Notes under the pieces: generated by a model
What the model was told of the DNA's origin: nothing
The model's database searches: none
Seen by the model: only the letters and a program-made list of their open reading frames with translations
Position numbers and translations under genes: made by a program
Assembly (NCBI GenBank): GCA_014730275.1
Contig: WJIL01000014.1
Span: 20,783 to 84,782 of the forward strand
Origin: Candidatus Lokiarchaeota archaeon
GTDB taxonomy: Archaea > Asgardarchaeota > Thorarchaeia > Thorarchaeales > Thorarchaeaceae
Reading direction: 5' to 3'
DNA: 64,000 nucleotides
In this document: one piece after another, positions 38,275 to 46,450 of the stretch
How the letters are laid out: the number at the start of each line of letters is the position of its first letter
How positions within the stretch are numbered: the first letter of the stretch is position 1

Positions 38275-38958
38275 ATGATGACCAAAGAGACGCCAAAGAT
38301 GACACCACGTGATAGGGATGAAGCTGTTGTGGGCAAACTCACCGCAGGTGTGCTGCATGAATTCAGAAATCTCCTTCAGGGGATTATTGGATTAGCAGAG
38401 ATGCTGGAAACAGATGAAGCTCTTCCTGAGAAATCCAAAATTGGAATTAAAGCAATAAGACGATTAGGTCAAAATGCCACATCACTGATTCAGGATTTCG
38501 GGGTTCCTGGCAAACCACGTCCATCTGCTCCAAGAGAAAAGGAAGACATTGATGCTGCTGAATCTCTAGGAGAGAAGGAACCACCAGAAGAGGAGAGATT
38601 GGCTGTACTTGTTGCTGAAGATGATCCGATGGTGCTTAATGTAGTTACAGGAATGTTGAAACATTTGGGATATACAACACTTGAAGCTAAGAACGGCGAA
38701 GAGGCATTTGAGTTGTATAACGAAAACATCAATCGGATTGGAATGGTGATTTCCGACATGGTTATGCCAAAGATGGGAGGCATGGACCTGGCGGAGGAAA
38801 TCCTGTCGAAGAATCCCGATGAGAAAGTAGTCGTGATGACAGGATACCTCAGAGAGGATTTGGAAATCGATCCAGATGATTTTGGTCTTGCGGGCTGGTT
38901 AGAAAAGCCCATGACTGCAGAGCGCTTGAAACAGCTGGTACAATCAATCATGGGATAA
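38275..38958 (+). CDS. Phosphoacceptor (HisKA-like) plus receiver protein without kinase catalytic domain
   Basis: 227 residues in two parts. Residues 18-75 resemble a histidine-kinase dimerisation helix pair with the H-box VLHEFRNLLQGIIGLAEML (His28). Residues 107-227 are a full receiver: E115-D116-D117, phosphoacceptor D161 (VISDMVMPKMGG), VVVMTGY and the Lys of LEKPM. The ATP-binding HATPase domain that should lie between is missing; a short linker (76-106) replaces it with no frameshift sign. It may work as a phosphotransfer hub for the PAS kinase 0.6 kb away. GAGG is present before the double ATG. Confidence 0.8.
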   Translation: MMTKETPKMTPRDRDEAVVGKLTAGVLHEFRNLLQGIIGLAEMLETDEALPEKSKIGIKAIRRLGQNATSLIQDFGVPGKPRPSAPREKEDIDAAESLGEKEPPEEERLAVLVAEDDPMVLNVVTGMLKHLGYTTLEAKNGEEAFELYNENINRIGMVISDMVMPKMGGMDLAEEILSKNPDEKVVVMTGYLREDLEIDPDDFGLAGWLEKPMTAERLKQLVQSIMG

Positions 38959-38984
38959 TAGAGGCGTGAGACTAATCAGGACGC

Positions 38985-39506
38985 CTAACCAATGAGTTCA
39001 TTCGCGATTCTGGTAAAGGTGTCTTGCACATTCTTCCCTGTCTTGGCACTTGTTTCCATGTAATCCCATCCCAGCGATTTGGCATATTCCCTTGCTTTGT
39101 CAGGAGACACCTCTCTTTGTGAATCCAAGTCCGCTTTGTTACCAACGAGAATACCAGGTAACGCATCATGCTCATGTCTTTGCAAAGCCATCTGCATACC
39201 TTCATACCACGATTGAAGAGAATCATAGCTCTGGTGGTTTGCTATATCATATACCAGGACAGAATAATGAGCATCTTTGTAGTAATATGTTCGCAAGTCC
39301 GTGAAATCCTTTTGGCCCCCAAGATCTACAAGAGTGAGAATAACTTGTTCATCTTCGTTAATATCAATAACTGCTGCGCTGAGATCCACGCCAACCGTAG
39401 CTTGATACTGTTCGTCGAATTCATCCAAAAGAAGTCTGCGAATAAGAGATGATTTGCCTACACTTGCTTCTCCTACAAGCAAGACCTTGAAAGAGGAGAC
39501 TGTCAT
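38985..39506 (-). CDS. Ras/Rab-like small GTPase
   Basis: 173 residues, a Ras-superfamily GTPase. G1 GEASVGKS (12-19), switch I T37 in ATVGVD, G3 DLGGQ (61-65) with Gln65 in the place of the catalytic Gln, G4 NKAD (123-126) and G5 ETSAK (151-155) are all intact. The effector-type ATVGVD and the DLGGQKDFTDLRTYYYKDAH stretch are Rab-like. The C-terminus ends LIG without cysteine, so no lipid anchor of the eukaryotic type. Such proteins are a hallmark of Asgard archaea. It lies 65 bp downstream of the PAS kinase on the same strand and is convergent with the receiver protein. Confidence 0.95.
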   Translation of the reverse strand: MTVSSFKVLLVGEASVGKSSLIRRLLLDEFDEQYQATVGVDLSAAVIDINEDEQVILTLVDLGGQKDFTDLRTYYYKDAHYSVLVYDIANHQSYDSLQSWYEGMQMALQRHEHDALPGILVGNKADLDSQREVSPDKAREYAKSLGWDYMETSAKTGKNVQDTFTRIANELIG

Positions 39507-39571
39507 GCTTTGTTCACCTTGCGGGTATTTTTATCATCATGAAATAGCGTCATTTCTTGTTTCACCATGTT

Positions 39572-41002
39572 CTATTCTTCCTTGATTCGGAGCTTGATAA
39601 CGAATACGGCACCCTCGTTCTCATTCTTTTGATCTGCGAGTTCGATAGTTCCCCCGTATGCTTCAATCACCCGACGGCTGAGATACAAGCCTAGACCAGT
39701 ACCTTCTGTCGTTGTACCCCGTTCGAAAAGTTCCTCTTTGATTTCCTGGGGAATACCGGGACCATCATCCGCCACTCGAATTTTGATGTGGTTATTCGTT
39801 CGACTCGCTTCAATTCTCATCTCTGGATTTGGACCTGCATACTTCACAGTGTTTCGAATCAGATTATTGAATACCATGGGAAGCAGCCTTCCGCTAACAA
39901 CTGTTGTCATAAAAACATCTGGGTCAATATGCAATTTGCATTCCAATTCTACATATGTTCGCGTAGCATATGACCAAATGTCTTCGAGAATGGGGGCAAT
40001 TTGCCTTGAACGGGATTTCTCAGGACTGCCGAAAAGGTCCAGCAACTGAAGCATACGGTCAACACCCGCAAGATTCGCCTCAACATACTGCTTAATCTCT
40101 TCATTATGAGATGCTAACATTCCAATGATTTCTGTGTTGCCAGATATCACCAAGAGATCATTTCTGAAATCATGTCGTAGAAGCGACCCATAGAGATCCA
40201 AGTCTTGATTCGTAGCAACAATATCGGCCATTGCTTCTCGCCATTCCGTAATATCAAGAAATGTGGCAAGAATAGAAAGGGAACCAGAACTGCCAAGAGT
40301 GGCCATCGAGAGGTCAAGCCAAACAATCTCGCCATCCTTGCGAATGAAACGTCCTTGAGTACGTACTGAATCTGTTTCTCCCCTAAGCAGAGAGCCCATT
40401 TGGCTCAAGATCTCATCTCGATCTGTCCAGTGAATGCTCGATTCCAGTTCTTCCGGGGCTAACGACTTCAGTTCCTCTTCTTCATATCCAAGAATATCTG
40501 CAGCTGCAGGATTTACGAGAGATATCTGATTTGGAGGACCCTCAATCAAGATAATACCCTGCAATGATACTTCGAAAAGAGATTCATACTTGATTTGTTT
40601 CGCAGCCTGCTTTACCTGTGTTTCATCCCATCCATTTTGAGCCTTGGTGCTCTCCAAATTTGAAAGGTCTCGGATTATGGAAAGAAAAAAAACTTCTTCA
40701 CTTTGGTTTATCGATACAAGAGTAACTTCGATGGGAAAGACTCTGCCACTGCTAGACTTGGCATGAGTTCTAAAGACCGCATTGCTTTGAGTTGAAGGAT
40801 TGTTGTATATCTCCTGAGAAGATTCCCGTCTAGATTCTAGAGCCTTGAGCTCAGTGGTTTTCATCTGTAGAAGCTCTTCACGAGAATATCCGAAAATCTC
40901 TACAGCTGCAGGATTGCTATCAATAATCTCTTGGTTTTGATTCTCCAGAATGATAGCTTCTTCCACATTTTTGAATAAGCTTCTATAAGTTCGCTCTACC
41001 AT
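39572..41002 (-). CDS. Two-PAS sensor histidine kinase
   Basis: 476 residues, no membrane segment, so a soluble sensor. There are two PAS domains (about 1-115 and 130-250; SNPAAVEIFGYSREELL and VNPAAADILGYEEEELK open them), an H-box-like LLRHDFRNDLLVISGNTEII (about 280-298), and a HATPase domain with N-box NNLIRNTVKYA, DDGPGIP and GTGLGLYLSRR. It would autophosphorylate and pass the phosphate to a receiver, with the receiver protein at 38275 as candidate. The small GTPase follows 65 bp downstream. Confidence 0.9.
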   Translation of the reverse strand: MVERTYRSLFKNVEEAIILENQNQEIIDSNPAAVEIFGYSREELLQMKTTELKALESRRESSQEIYNNPSTQSNAVFRTHAKSSSGRVFPIEVTLVSINQSEEVFFLSIIRDLSNLESTKAQNGWDETQVKQAAKQIKYESLFEVSLQGIILIEGPPNQISLVNPAAADILGYEEEELKSLAPEELESSIHWTDRDEILSQMGSLLRGETDSVRTQGRFIRKDGEIVWLDLSMATLGSSGSLSILATFLDITEWREAMADIVATNQDLDLYGSLLRHDFRNDLLVISGNTEIIGMLASHNEEIKQYVEANLAGVDRMLQLLDLFGSPEKSRSRQIAPILEDIWSYATRTYVELECKLHIDPDVFMTTVVSGRLLPMVFNNLIRNTVKYAGPNPEMRIEASRTNNHIKIRVADDGPGIPQEIKEELFERGTTTEGTGLGLYLSRRVIEAYGGTIELADQKNENEGAVFVIKLRIKEE

Positions 41003-41189
41003 TATGGGAACATCCGTCTTGCCAAGAGTATCGATATTGAATCCACTATGAGGAAAGTTCGAACGAGCTAAGAATGAAGTGGAAACAACGGTAAATAAGG
41101 TTACTCAGTTGCAATGCTAAAATGGATATAATATACGTAATCCAGCTCACATTGGTAACTCAGTTTTTTGCAGGGTTCCTTCTTCTGTA

Positions 41190-41579
41190 TTACGGATGAA
41201 TATCATACAGAACCTCGCAACCACCCACTACATTCCTGAGCAGAGTTACAGCTTCTTGTGCAGACATATTCAGATTGTTGCTTTCTGCCATTACCATGAT
41301 ATCATCGTCATCATCAATCACAAATTGCACACCATCAACCTTCCAAGACGCCTTGAGCATCTGCACAGCTAGTTCATTTCGGTCTTCAACAGCGAATTCA
41401 TAGAAATTGGAAAATGGTGCTAGGAAGTAAACCCAGCTCTCATCGCGATTAGTGAAAATACTCACTTTGAGATCATCAAAGTTATCTGTTTCCCAACGGG
41501 TAAGTATTCTATCATTATCGTAAGTGTATTTGATGCCGAGTTCATCGAGTAGTCCTAAGATGTTATGCAATATATCCAA
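41190..41579 (-). CDS. YbjN / type III chaperone-like protein
   Basis: 129 residues with the alpha-beta pattern of the YbjN/CesT-like fold: N-terminal helix (DILHNILGLLDELGIKY), strands LKVSIFTNRDESWVYFLAPF, then a helix RNELAVQMLKASWKVDGVQFVID, and a C-terminal helix AQEAVTLLRNVVGG. Members bind other proteins; the partner is unknown. It lies between BRCT and PAS-kinase genes on the same strand, with gaps of about 190 bp on both sides, so it is probably a separate unit. Confidence 0.6.
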   Translation of the reverse strand: MDILHNILGLLDELGIKYTYDNDRILTRWETDNFDDLKVSIFTNRDESWVYFLAPFSNFYEFAVEDRNELAVQMLKASWKVDGVQFVIDDDDDIMVMAESNNLNMSAQEAVTLLRNVVGGCEVLYDIHP

Positions 41580-41765
41580 TAGGCAGCACCTTAAACAGCT
41601 GCATAACCCCCCAGCATATTAGGATAATTCGGGTGGACCTGCCTTCTTCAAGGAAGAATCCTACGAATCTCCAGCCAGTATTTCAGCTTCTCTTGGTTGA
41701 GCGAATAGGAATCCAAACGAAACATTGAATATCATAAGAGCCATGCTTCATTGAAGTCATGGATT

Positions 41766-42014
41766 CTAGCTACGGGCTTCATTGAGTTTGTCTTCGAGAC
41801 TTGCAAGCTCTACAAACTTTTCCCAAGATATCATATCGATACCGTATTTGCGTGCTTTTTCCATTCGTTTTTCACCTGGGTCCTCAGCTAGGACCAAGTA
41901 TTTCATGCTCTTGATGACGCCGCTCGCCATTTTATACTCCGGTTGAATAAGTTCCTTAAGTTCACTCTTTGTTACGCCTTCTACTTTGCCGGTTATGTAC
42001 ACTTTCTCAGGCAT
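41766..42014 (-). CDS. Stand-alone BRCT-domain protein
   Basis: 82 residues made of one BRCT domain: strand KVYITGKVEGVTKSELKELIQ, then SMKYLVLAEDPGEKRMEKARKYGIDMISWEKFVEL, with the conserved Trp (SW) at about 63. BRCT domains bind phosphopeptides or DNA ends and normally sit in ligases or replication factor C; a separate one is unusual. A strong TTTATATA box (42050-42057) and a GAGGG ribosome site precede it. There is no ligase or repair gene next to it. Confidence 0.8.
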   Translation of the reverse strand: MPEKVYITGKVEGVTKSELKELIQPEYKMASGVIKSMKYLVLAEDPGEKRMEKARKYGIDMISWEKFVELASLEDKLNEARS

Positions 42015-42049
42015 TACAATAAACCCTCATTTTCTATTTCTCATGAGAA

Positions 42050-42057
42050 TATATAAA
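42050..42057 (-). promoter_or_regulatory. TATA box of the BRCT gene
   Basis: TTTATATA on the minus strand, 36-43 bp before the ATG at 42014, predicting a start near 42025 and a very short leader. Confidence 0.65.
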
Positions 42058-42153
42058 CATAGCATCAAATCGTATTAATCCCAATTATACCACCAAAGAC
42101 GTTTTATCGGCCTTTGAGCTTCTAGGAGTTCTAATACCAGAGGAGAACATCAT

Positions 42154-43614
42154 ATGACTGAGAATGAGGAGTATGAACCAGGTAACAAGGTTGCATATGG
42201 TTTTGGCGCATTTGCGGATATAGTCGCATATCAAGTCTTTACGTTCCTTGTTTTTACATTCTATTACGCTGTTGTCGGGATTGACATCGACCTGGTTACG
42301 CTTGGATTTGTGCTGTGGAGTGTGTGGAATGCCATAAATGATCCACTATCAGGACTCATATCGGATCGGACAAATACAAGATGGGGACGGAGAGTTCCGT
42401 TCATCGCGGCTGGAGCCATACCTCTTAGCCTGCTGATGTTCTTCATGTGGACGCCTCCTACTGGCAATGTTATCTGGTCTTTTACCTACTTCCTCATAGC
42501 GATTTGTCTATTCGATGGAATCTACACTGTCTATAGCCTTAACCTTACAGCTCTATTCCCTGAAATGTATCTGAATAAGGAAGAGCGAGCTTCTGCAAAT
42601 AACATCAGACAGATTTTCAATATTTTCGGGCTGATAGTCGCGTTCATTGTTCCGACTCTGTTGATCTCTGACTTGTCCGCAAAAGATACTGCTGTTGATG
42701 TTGTTTTAGCAGAGTATCGATTCGCAGGGGTGGTAATTGCAATTATCGTGCTCATTGGAGCCCTCATCACTGTCAAATGGGGGATTTCGGAACGCGAGGA
42801 ATTCTCAAAGGATTTCCTTTCCGTGCCAAATGTAACCGACGCTTTCAAGCACACGCTGGGCAACAGGAGCTTCCAATGTTTTCTTGTAGCAATAACTGCC
42901 AACTGGTATGTCTTCGGGTTAATACCAACAATAGTTCCGTTATATGGGCAGTTCGTTCTCGGAATAGGAGCAGGACAATCTATATTGCTGGGCGTTCTCC
43001 TCGCTGCAGCTTTCCTATCGGGAGGCGCCTGTGTCAGCCTTTGGAAGTACGTGGTTAATCGCTGGGAAGATCTGAGGAAGGCATGGATAGCCAGTATGGT
43101 CCTTTGGATTGCAGCACTCATTCCATTCATACTCATAGAGAACGTAATAGTAGCACTCATTTGCTTCGTGCTGAACGGGTTTGGATTGTCTGGCAGCCTC
43201 TATCTCAAAGACCTGGTCATTTCAGATATCGTGGATGAGGATGAACTGAAAACTGGAGTGCGAAGGGAAGGGGCATTTTTTGGAATGAACGCTTTGATTA
43301 TGCGATTCTCCGTAATCATGGTATTCCTGAGCATCAACATGGTGTTCAATAGTGTTGGCTGGAAAGTCTTCACACCTGATCAAGCTACTCCTGATGTTCT
43401 ATTCGGTCTCAGACTGCTGATGTCAGTATTTCCGTGTATTGCTCTGTTCTTTGGTATCATCGGATTCTCACGGTATCCCTTGGTTGGTGAACGGCTCAAG
43501 AGAGTGAAACAGGAGCGTGACGGTCTACACAAGGAGAAAGCAGGGGCAGTAGAAAGGGCACCCAAACCCACCGAAGTTCCTGACGAGCCAGATGAACTAG
43601 AAAGCGCAGAATGA
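42154..43614 (+). CDS. MFS transporter, GPH (sugar:cation symporter) type
   Basis: 486 residues with twelve membrane helices, typical of the glycoside-pentoside-hexuronide:cation symporter family. The N-terminus (YGFGAFADIVAYQVFTFLVFTFYY) and the loop DPLSGLISDRTNTRWGRRVPFI (in parts, about 62-85) are signature regions, with acidic residues in helices 1-2 for cation binding. It would import a sugar or uronate with a cation. GAGGAG lies eight bases before the ATG. A hairpin with T4 follows. The sugar-acid-type enzymes at 46-51 kb could use its substrate; that is inference. Confidence 0.88.
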   Translation: MTENEEYEPGNKVAYGFGAFADIVAYQVFTFLVFTFYYAVVGIDIDLVTLGFVLWSVWNAINDPLSGLISDRTNTRWGRRVPFIAAGAIPLSLLMFFMWTPPTGNVIWSFTYFLIAICLFDGIYTVYSLNLTALFPEMYLNKEERASANNIRQIFNIFGLIVAFIVPTLLISDLSAKDTAVDVVLAEYRFAGVVIAIIVLIGALITVKWGISEREEFSKDFLSVPNVTDAFKHTLGNRSFQCFLVAITANWYVFGLIPTIVPLYGQFVLGIGAGQSILLGVLLAAAFLSGGACVSLWKYVVNRWEDLRKAWIASMVLWIAALIPFILIENVIVALICFVLNGFGLSGSLYLKDLVISDIVDEDELKTGVRREGAFFGMNALIMRFSVIMVFLSINMVFNSVGWKVFTPDQATPDVLFGLRLLMSVFPCIALFFGIIGFSRYPLVGERLKRVKQERDGLHKEKAGAVERAPKPTEVPDEPDELESAE

Positions 43615-43634
43615 CCGCCGAAGTATCTCCTCTC

Positions 43635-43654
43635 GGTGGTTATAGCCACCTTTT
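43635..43654 (+). terminator. Terminator of the MFS gene
   Basis: GGTGG-TTATAG-CCACC stem followed by TTTT, 20 bp after the stop codon of the transporter. Confidence 0.55.
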
Positions 43655-43720
43655 CGAAAGTCTCAATACTGTCAAAGCTCTTAGTAGGATACTAATCAGA
43701 CCACCAATGGAGGAGAATGA

Positions 43721-44335
43721 ATGACAGTCCCAGCCAAATCCAACAAGGCGATACAGAGACCCTTAATCATTATCTCATTTCTGATGCTTTATGCGGCCGT
43801 TTCATTGCCGGTGATATTCAACCCATCTCTGAAATGGACGTCATCAATTGTTCGCTTTGCTGCGCTTACCGGATTCGTATCTTTGTTTCTTGCAACCTTG
43901 ACCTCAGCATTCACGCGGCAAATCTACCAGATTTTTTCGCGGCCGTTTATGAAAATCCACCATGTATTCGCAGCAATAGGCCTAATCCTAATCACGATCC
44001 ATCCAGCCGTATTGGCAATCGTAAGTATGGATGTGAGCATATTCTTGCCGGATATCTCTTCACTGGGGAGCTTTCTAGCACTCGGTGGTCGTCCCGCCCT
44101 TCTTTTGGTTTATGTCGCTGTCATTGCCGTTTTCTTAAGAAGGAATATTGTTAGCTACTGGCGATTCGTACATGGGCTCGTGTATGTGGCCTTGGTTCTT
44201 GCATATATTCACGGTATCTGGATAGGCACCGACCTTGCCGATCCGTTCGTGGCAGGGCTTTTCACAGCAATGTTGGCGATTAGCTTTCTCGTCCTTTTCT
44301 ATAAGCGGTATATCGCGTGGAAGAGGAGAAGATGA
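43721..44335 (+). CDS. Ferric-reductase-like transmembrane b-type cytochrome
   Basis: 204 residues with six hydrophobic helices. Two helices carry histidine pairs spaced by thirteen residues: H81 and H94 (HHVFAAIGLILITIHP) and H151 and H164 (FVHGLVYVALVLAYIHG), the bis-heme pattern of ferric-reductase-like/YedZ membrane proteins. It would pass electrons across the membrane. There is no fused flavin or NAD domain, so a separate partner is needed and none is seen adjacent. GGAGGAG lies before the ATG. Confidence 0.82.
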   Translation: MTVPAKSNKAIQRPLIIISFLMLYAAVSLPVIFNPSLKWTSSIVRFAALTGFVSLFLATLTSAFTRQIYQIFSRPFMKIHHVFAAIGLILITIHPAVLAIVSMDVSIFLPDISSLGSFLALGGRPALLLVYVAVIAVFLRRNIVSYWRFVHGLVYVALVLAYIHGIWIGTDLADPFVAGLFTAMLAISFLVLFYKRYIAWKRRR

Positions 44336-44472
44336 ACAGATAGGAACACAAGCCAGAGTATGGCTTAGGCGTGACCTGATGCCCTTGGTTAGTCCAAATA
44401 CGTGGGCTTGGTTTCGCGTCCTCATTTCTTGGTGCTTACATCCCGACCATTCCTTTCTTGTTTCTTATTCCC

Positions 44473-44503
44473 AAAAAAGAAAAAGAAGGGGGAAAATCCC
44501 CCT
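44473..44503 (-). terminator. Terminator of the 44515 gene
   Basis: AGGGGGA (44487-44493), AAA loop, TCCCCCT (44497-44503), followed on the minus strand by TCTTTTTCTTTTTT. It ends transcription of the secreted protein. Confidence 0.8.
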
Positions 44504-44514
44504 GTTCGTTGGTT

Positions 44515-45198
44515 CTAGTAGAACCTGAAGTGTATTGCATCGGGGTCGAACCATGCGTTACCCGTTTGCCCAGAATACCTGTAGAAGTCTGAGTATCCCG
44601 ACAATTGACATTTTATCTTGACGCCAACGTAGTTCCAGTCGTAGGGATCTATTTCTTCTGGGGTCACATGTATGAACTCTTCATCATAGAGGATTTTCCA
44701 GCTGTCTGGAGTGGAACAGTGTTGATTATTCTTGATACCGCCGCTTACCGAGTCTTGTGCTTCATACGCACTCCAACCTATGTAGTATGGAGTGGAAGTG
44801 CTCATATCCATGACAACATACTCGAGATGCCATGAAGCGGAGCACCACAATTCTGCACTGATGCCATAATAGAAGTCAGACTCGACTTTCAATTTAACAT
44901 GTGTCAGCGATGTATCTTGGGGTTTGATTCTTATGATGACTATGTATTCTATGCTGTCGCCGTCCCACCAATCCGATTCACCCTTAAGAAAGAACTCTCC
45001 ATAGGACTCACTAACATCAACATGACTCCAAATTCCGTCGTCGTAGCTACTTTTGATCCAAGCATAATAGTCACCTGGATAAACAGTTCCTTGGTCAGCT
45101 GTGAATCCTGGTGGTTCTGATGCAGAAATTGGTCTAACCATCAGGAAAACTATACCTAAGATTACAGCTAAACTTATGATTGATTTACGTCGTCTCAA
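44515..45198 (-). CDS. Secreted protein of unknown function
   Basis: 227 residues from the preferred TTG at 45198, which has GGGAG eight bases upstream; the TTG at 45222 adds eight residues without a ribosome site. Signal peptide RRRKSIISLAVILGIVFLMVRPISA, then a beta-rich domain with many aromatic residues (GDYYAWIKSSYDDGIWSHVD, WWDGDSIEYIVIIRI, LWCSASWHLEYVVMD). No membrane anchor. There is no family I recognise; the fold may be a jelly roll or lectin-like sandwich. TATA-like sequences lie 44-66 bp upstream. Confidence 0.6.
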   Translation of the reverse strand: MRRRKSIISLAVILGIVFLMVRPISASEPPGFTADQGTVYPGDYYAWIKSSYDDGIWSHVDVSESYGEFFLKGESDWWDGDSIEYIVIIRIKPQDTSLTHVKLKVESDFYYGISAELWCSASWHLEYVVMDMSTSTPYYIGWSAYEAQDSVSGGIKNNQHCSTPDSWKILYDEEFIHVTPEEIDPYDWNYVGVKIKCQLSGYSDFYRYSGQTGNAWFDPDAIHFRFY

Positions 45199-45279
45199 TT
45201 CTCTTACTCCCTGCTTGTCCAACTAGGACAAAAGCACATTTATTATAATGTTTTTTTTATAAGTTTTATGGACATGAGA

Positions 45280-45287
45280 TTTATATT
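45280..45287 (+). promoter_or_regulatory. TATA box of the 45328 gene
   Basis: TTTATATT, 41-48 bp before the ATG at 45328. The nearby TTTATAAG at 45257 may serve the divergent gene on the minus strand. Confidence 0.5.
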
Positions 45288-45327
45288 GAACCACTAATCC
45301 CTCATATCTGATTGTGGGCGTATCAGC

Positions 45328-45840
45328 ATGAAATCTGAAACGAGGGTAGAAGACGAAACTGATAATCGGTTGCCAAAATGTGTAGCAATCATACTGGCGA
45401 TTTTTGCACTTATTCTTCCGTACTGGATGCTAATCGAGCTCGGATATAATCCCTCATTTGTTATGTGGGCGGGTACATGGATATTCAAAATTTACGAAAG
45501 CGCAGGGACCTGGCATGTTTATTTTAGCGTCATCTTCATTGATTCCAGCTTAAACGTCCTAGGTCTTCTTTCGACCATTGCAGGCCCCCAGCTGATATTC
45601 GCCTATTTCATGTATCGACTATATTCTGGGAAGACTTCAGCCAAGAAAGCATTTGCAATTGGCGGCCTCGGTGTCATTCCGCCAATCTTCCTTACTATTC
45701 CGGGCCTCTTCATAGCCCTAGTAACTCCGGGTTATCCATACATATATCCAATCATCCCAATACCCTTGACTCTCTTCCTGGGTTATGCTCTTGTAAAAAA
45801 ATATCCTCCGCCTGAAACCGTTCCGGAATGGCTCCAATAG
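45328..45840 (+). CDS. Small multi-pass membrane protein
   Basis: 170 residues with about four to five hydrophobic segments (18-42, 45-57, 68-95, 108-130, 138-155) and a charged N-terminus (KSETRVEDETDN). A conserved-looking KKYPPPETVPEW tail ends it. I do not recognise the family. The size and pattern resemble the unit at 11916 but no block matches. It is a single gene with its own TATA box. Confidence 0.6.
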   Translation: MKSETRVEDETDNRLPKCVAIILAIFALILPYWMLIELGYNPSFVMWAGTWIFKIYESAGTWHVYFSVIFIDSSLNVLGLLSTIAGPQLIFAYFMYRLYSGKTSAKKAFAIGGLGVIPPIFLTIPGLFIALVTPGYPYIYPIIPIPLTLFLGYALVKKYPPPETVPEWLQ

Positions 45841-46450
45841 AGATGAAACCAAAAACACACCTATTCATTGGATTACAAATCCTTAGGTTGCTAGTTATTG
45901 CTAGTCAACGTGTTTTCTCTATTTTTGAACTGCATGAACCCACGCTGTTCTATCTCTTCCCCGCTAGGATCACTGCTGACACGCTATTAGAAAGCCAGTG
46001 GATCAGCATGTACGGTGTCCGTATTAATCGGAAGAGGATTTCTCCAACCGTCTTGGTTGGCTGCCTCTGTCGTTGGTCCAATCGAACATTCGGACGATAG
46101 TGAGCTCTTCCATAGTCTTTGTCACCGAATGGTCATAATCAACCAACTCATCTTTTACGATTTCCCAAAGAGAGTCTATTACATATGTAATTAACAGCCA
46201 CGGAATTCCAAGATTTGTTCATCTTTCTTGTGTGGAAACAAGCCACTCTGCTTGATGGGATAATTACACCTCACATCTTTCAAGTGCGTGGGTTACAATC
46301 GTTCGCTAGATTACTCAAGTCCCAGCAAAGGCGAGCTTGGCGCTAGGCCTGTAGATTCCCTTCTCTTGAATAAGCGATTACTTGGACTGAATTTTGTGGT
46401 TGTGTAATATTTTGGTAACTTGAATTAGTTACAATCATGTGAGATTCTGT
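45841..46450. other. Non-coding gap
   Basis: About 610 bp without a supported gene. An ORF of 90 codons (45828-46100) has no ribosome site and no recognisable protein features. Visible items: a perfect 14-bp palindrome ATTACATATGTAAT (46178-46191) and a spaced inverted repeat GTAACT-TGAATT-AGTTAC (46415-46432) just past the end of the ThDP-enzyme gene. Confidence 0.4.

Noticed and set aside
45828..46100. 90-codon frame after the 45328 gene
   Set aside because: Overlaps the previous gene end, has no ribosome site and its composition is unlike a protein.
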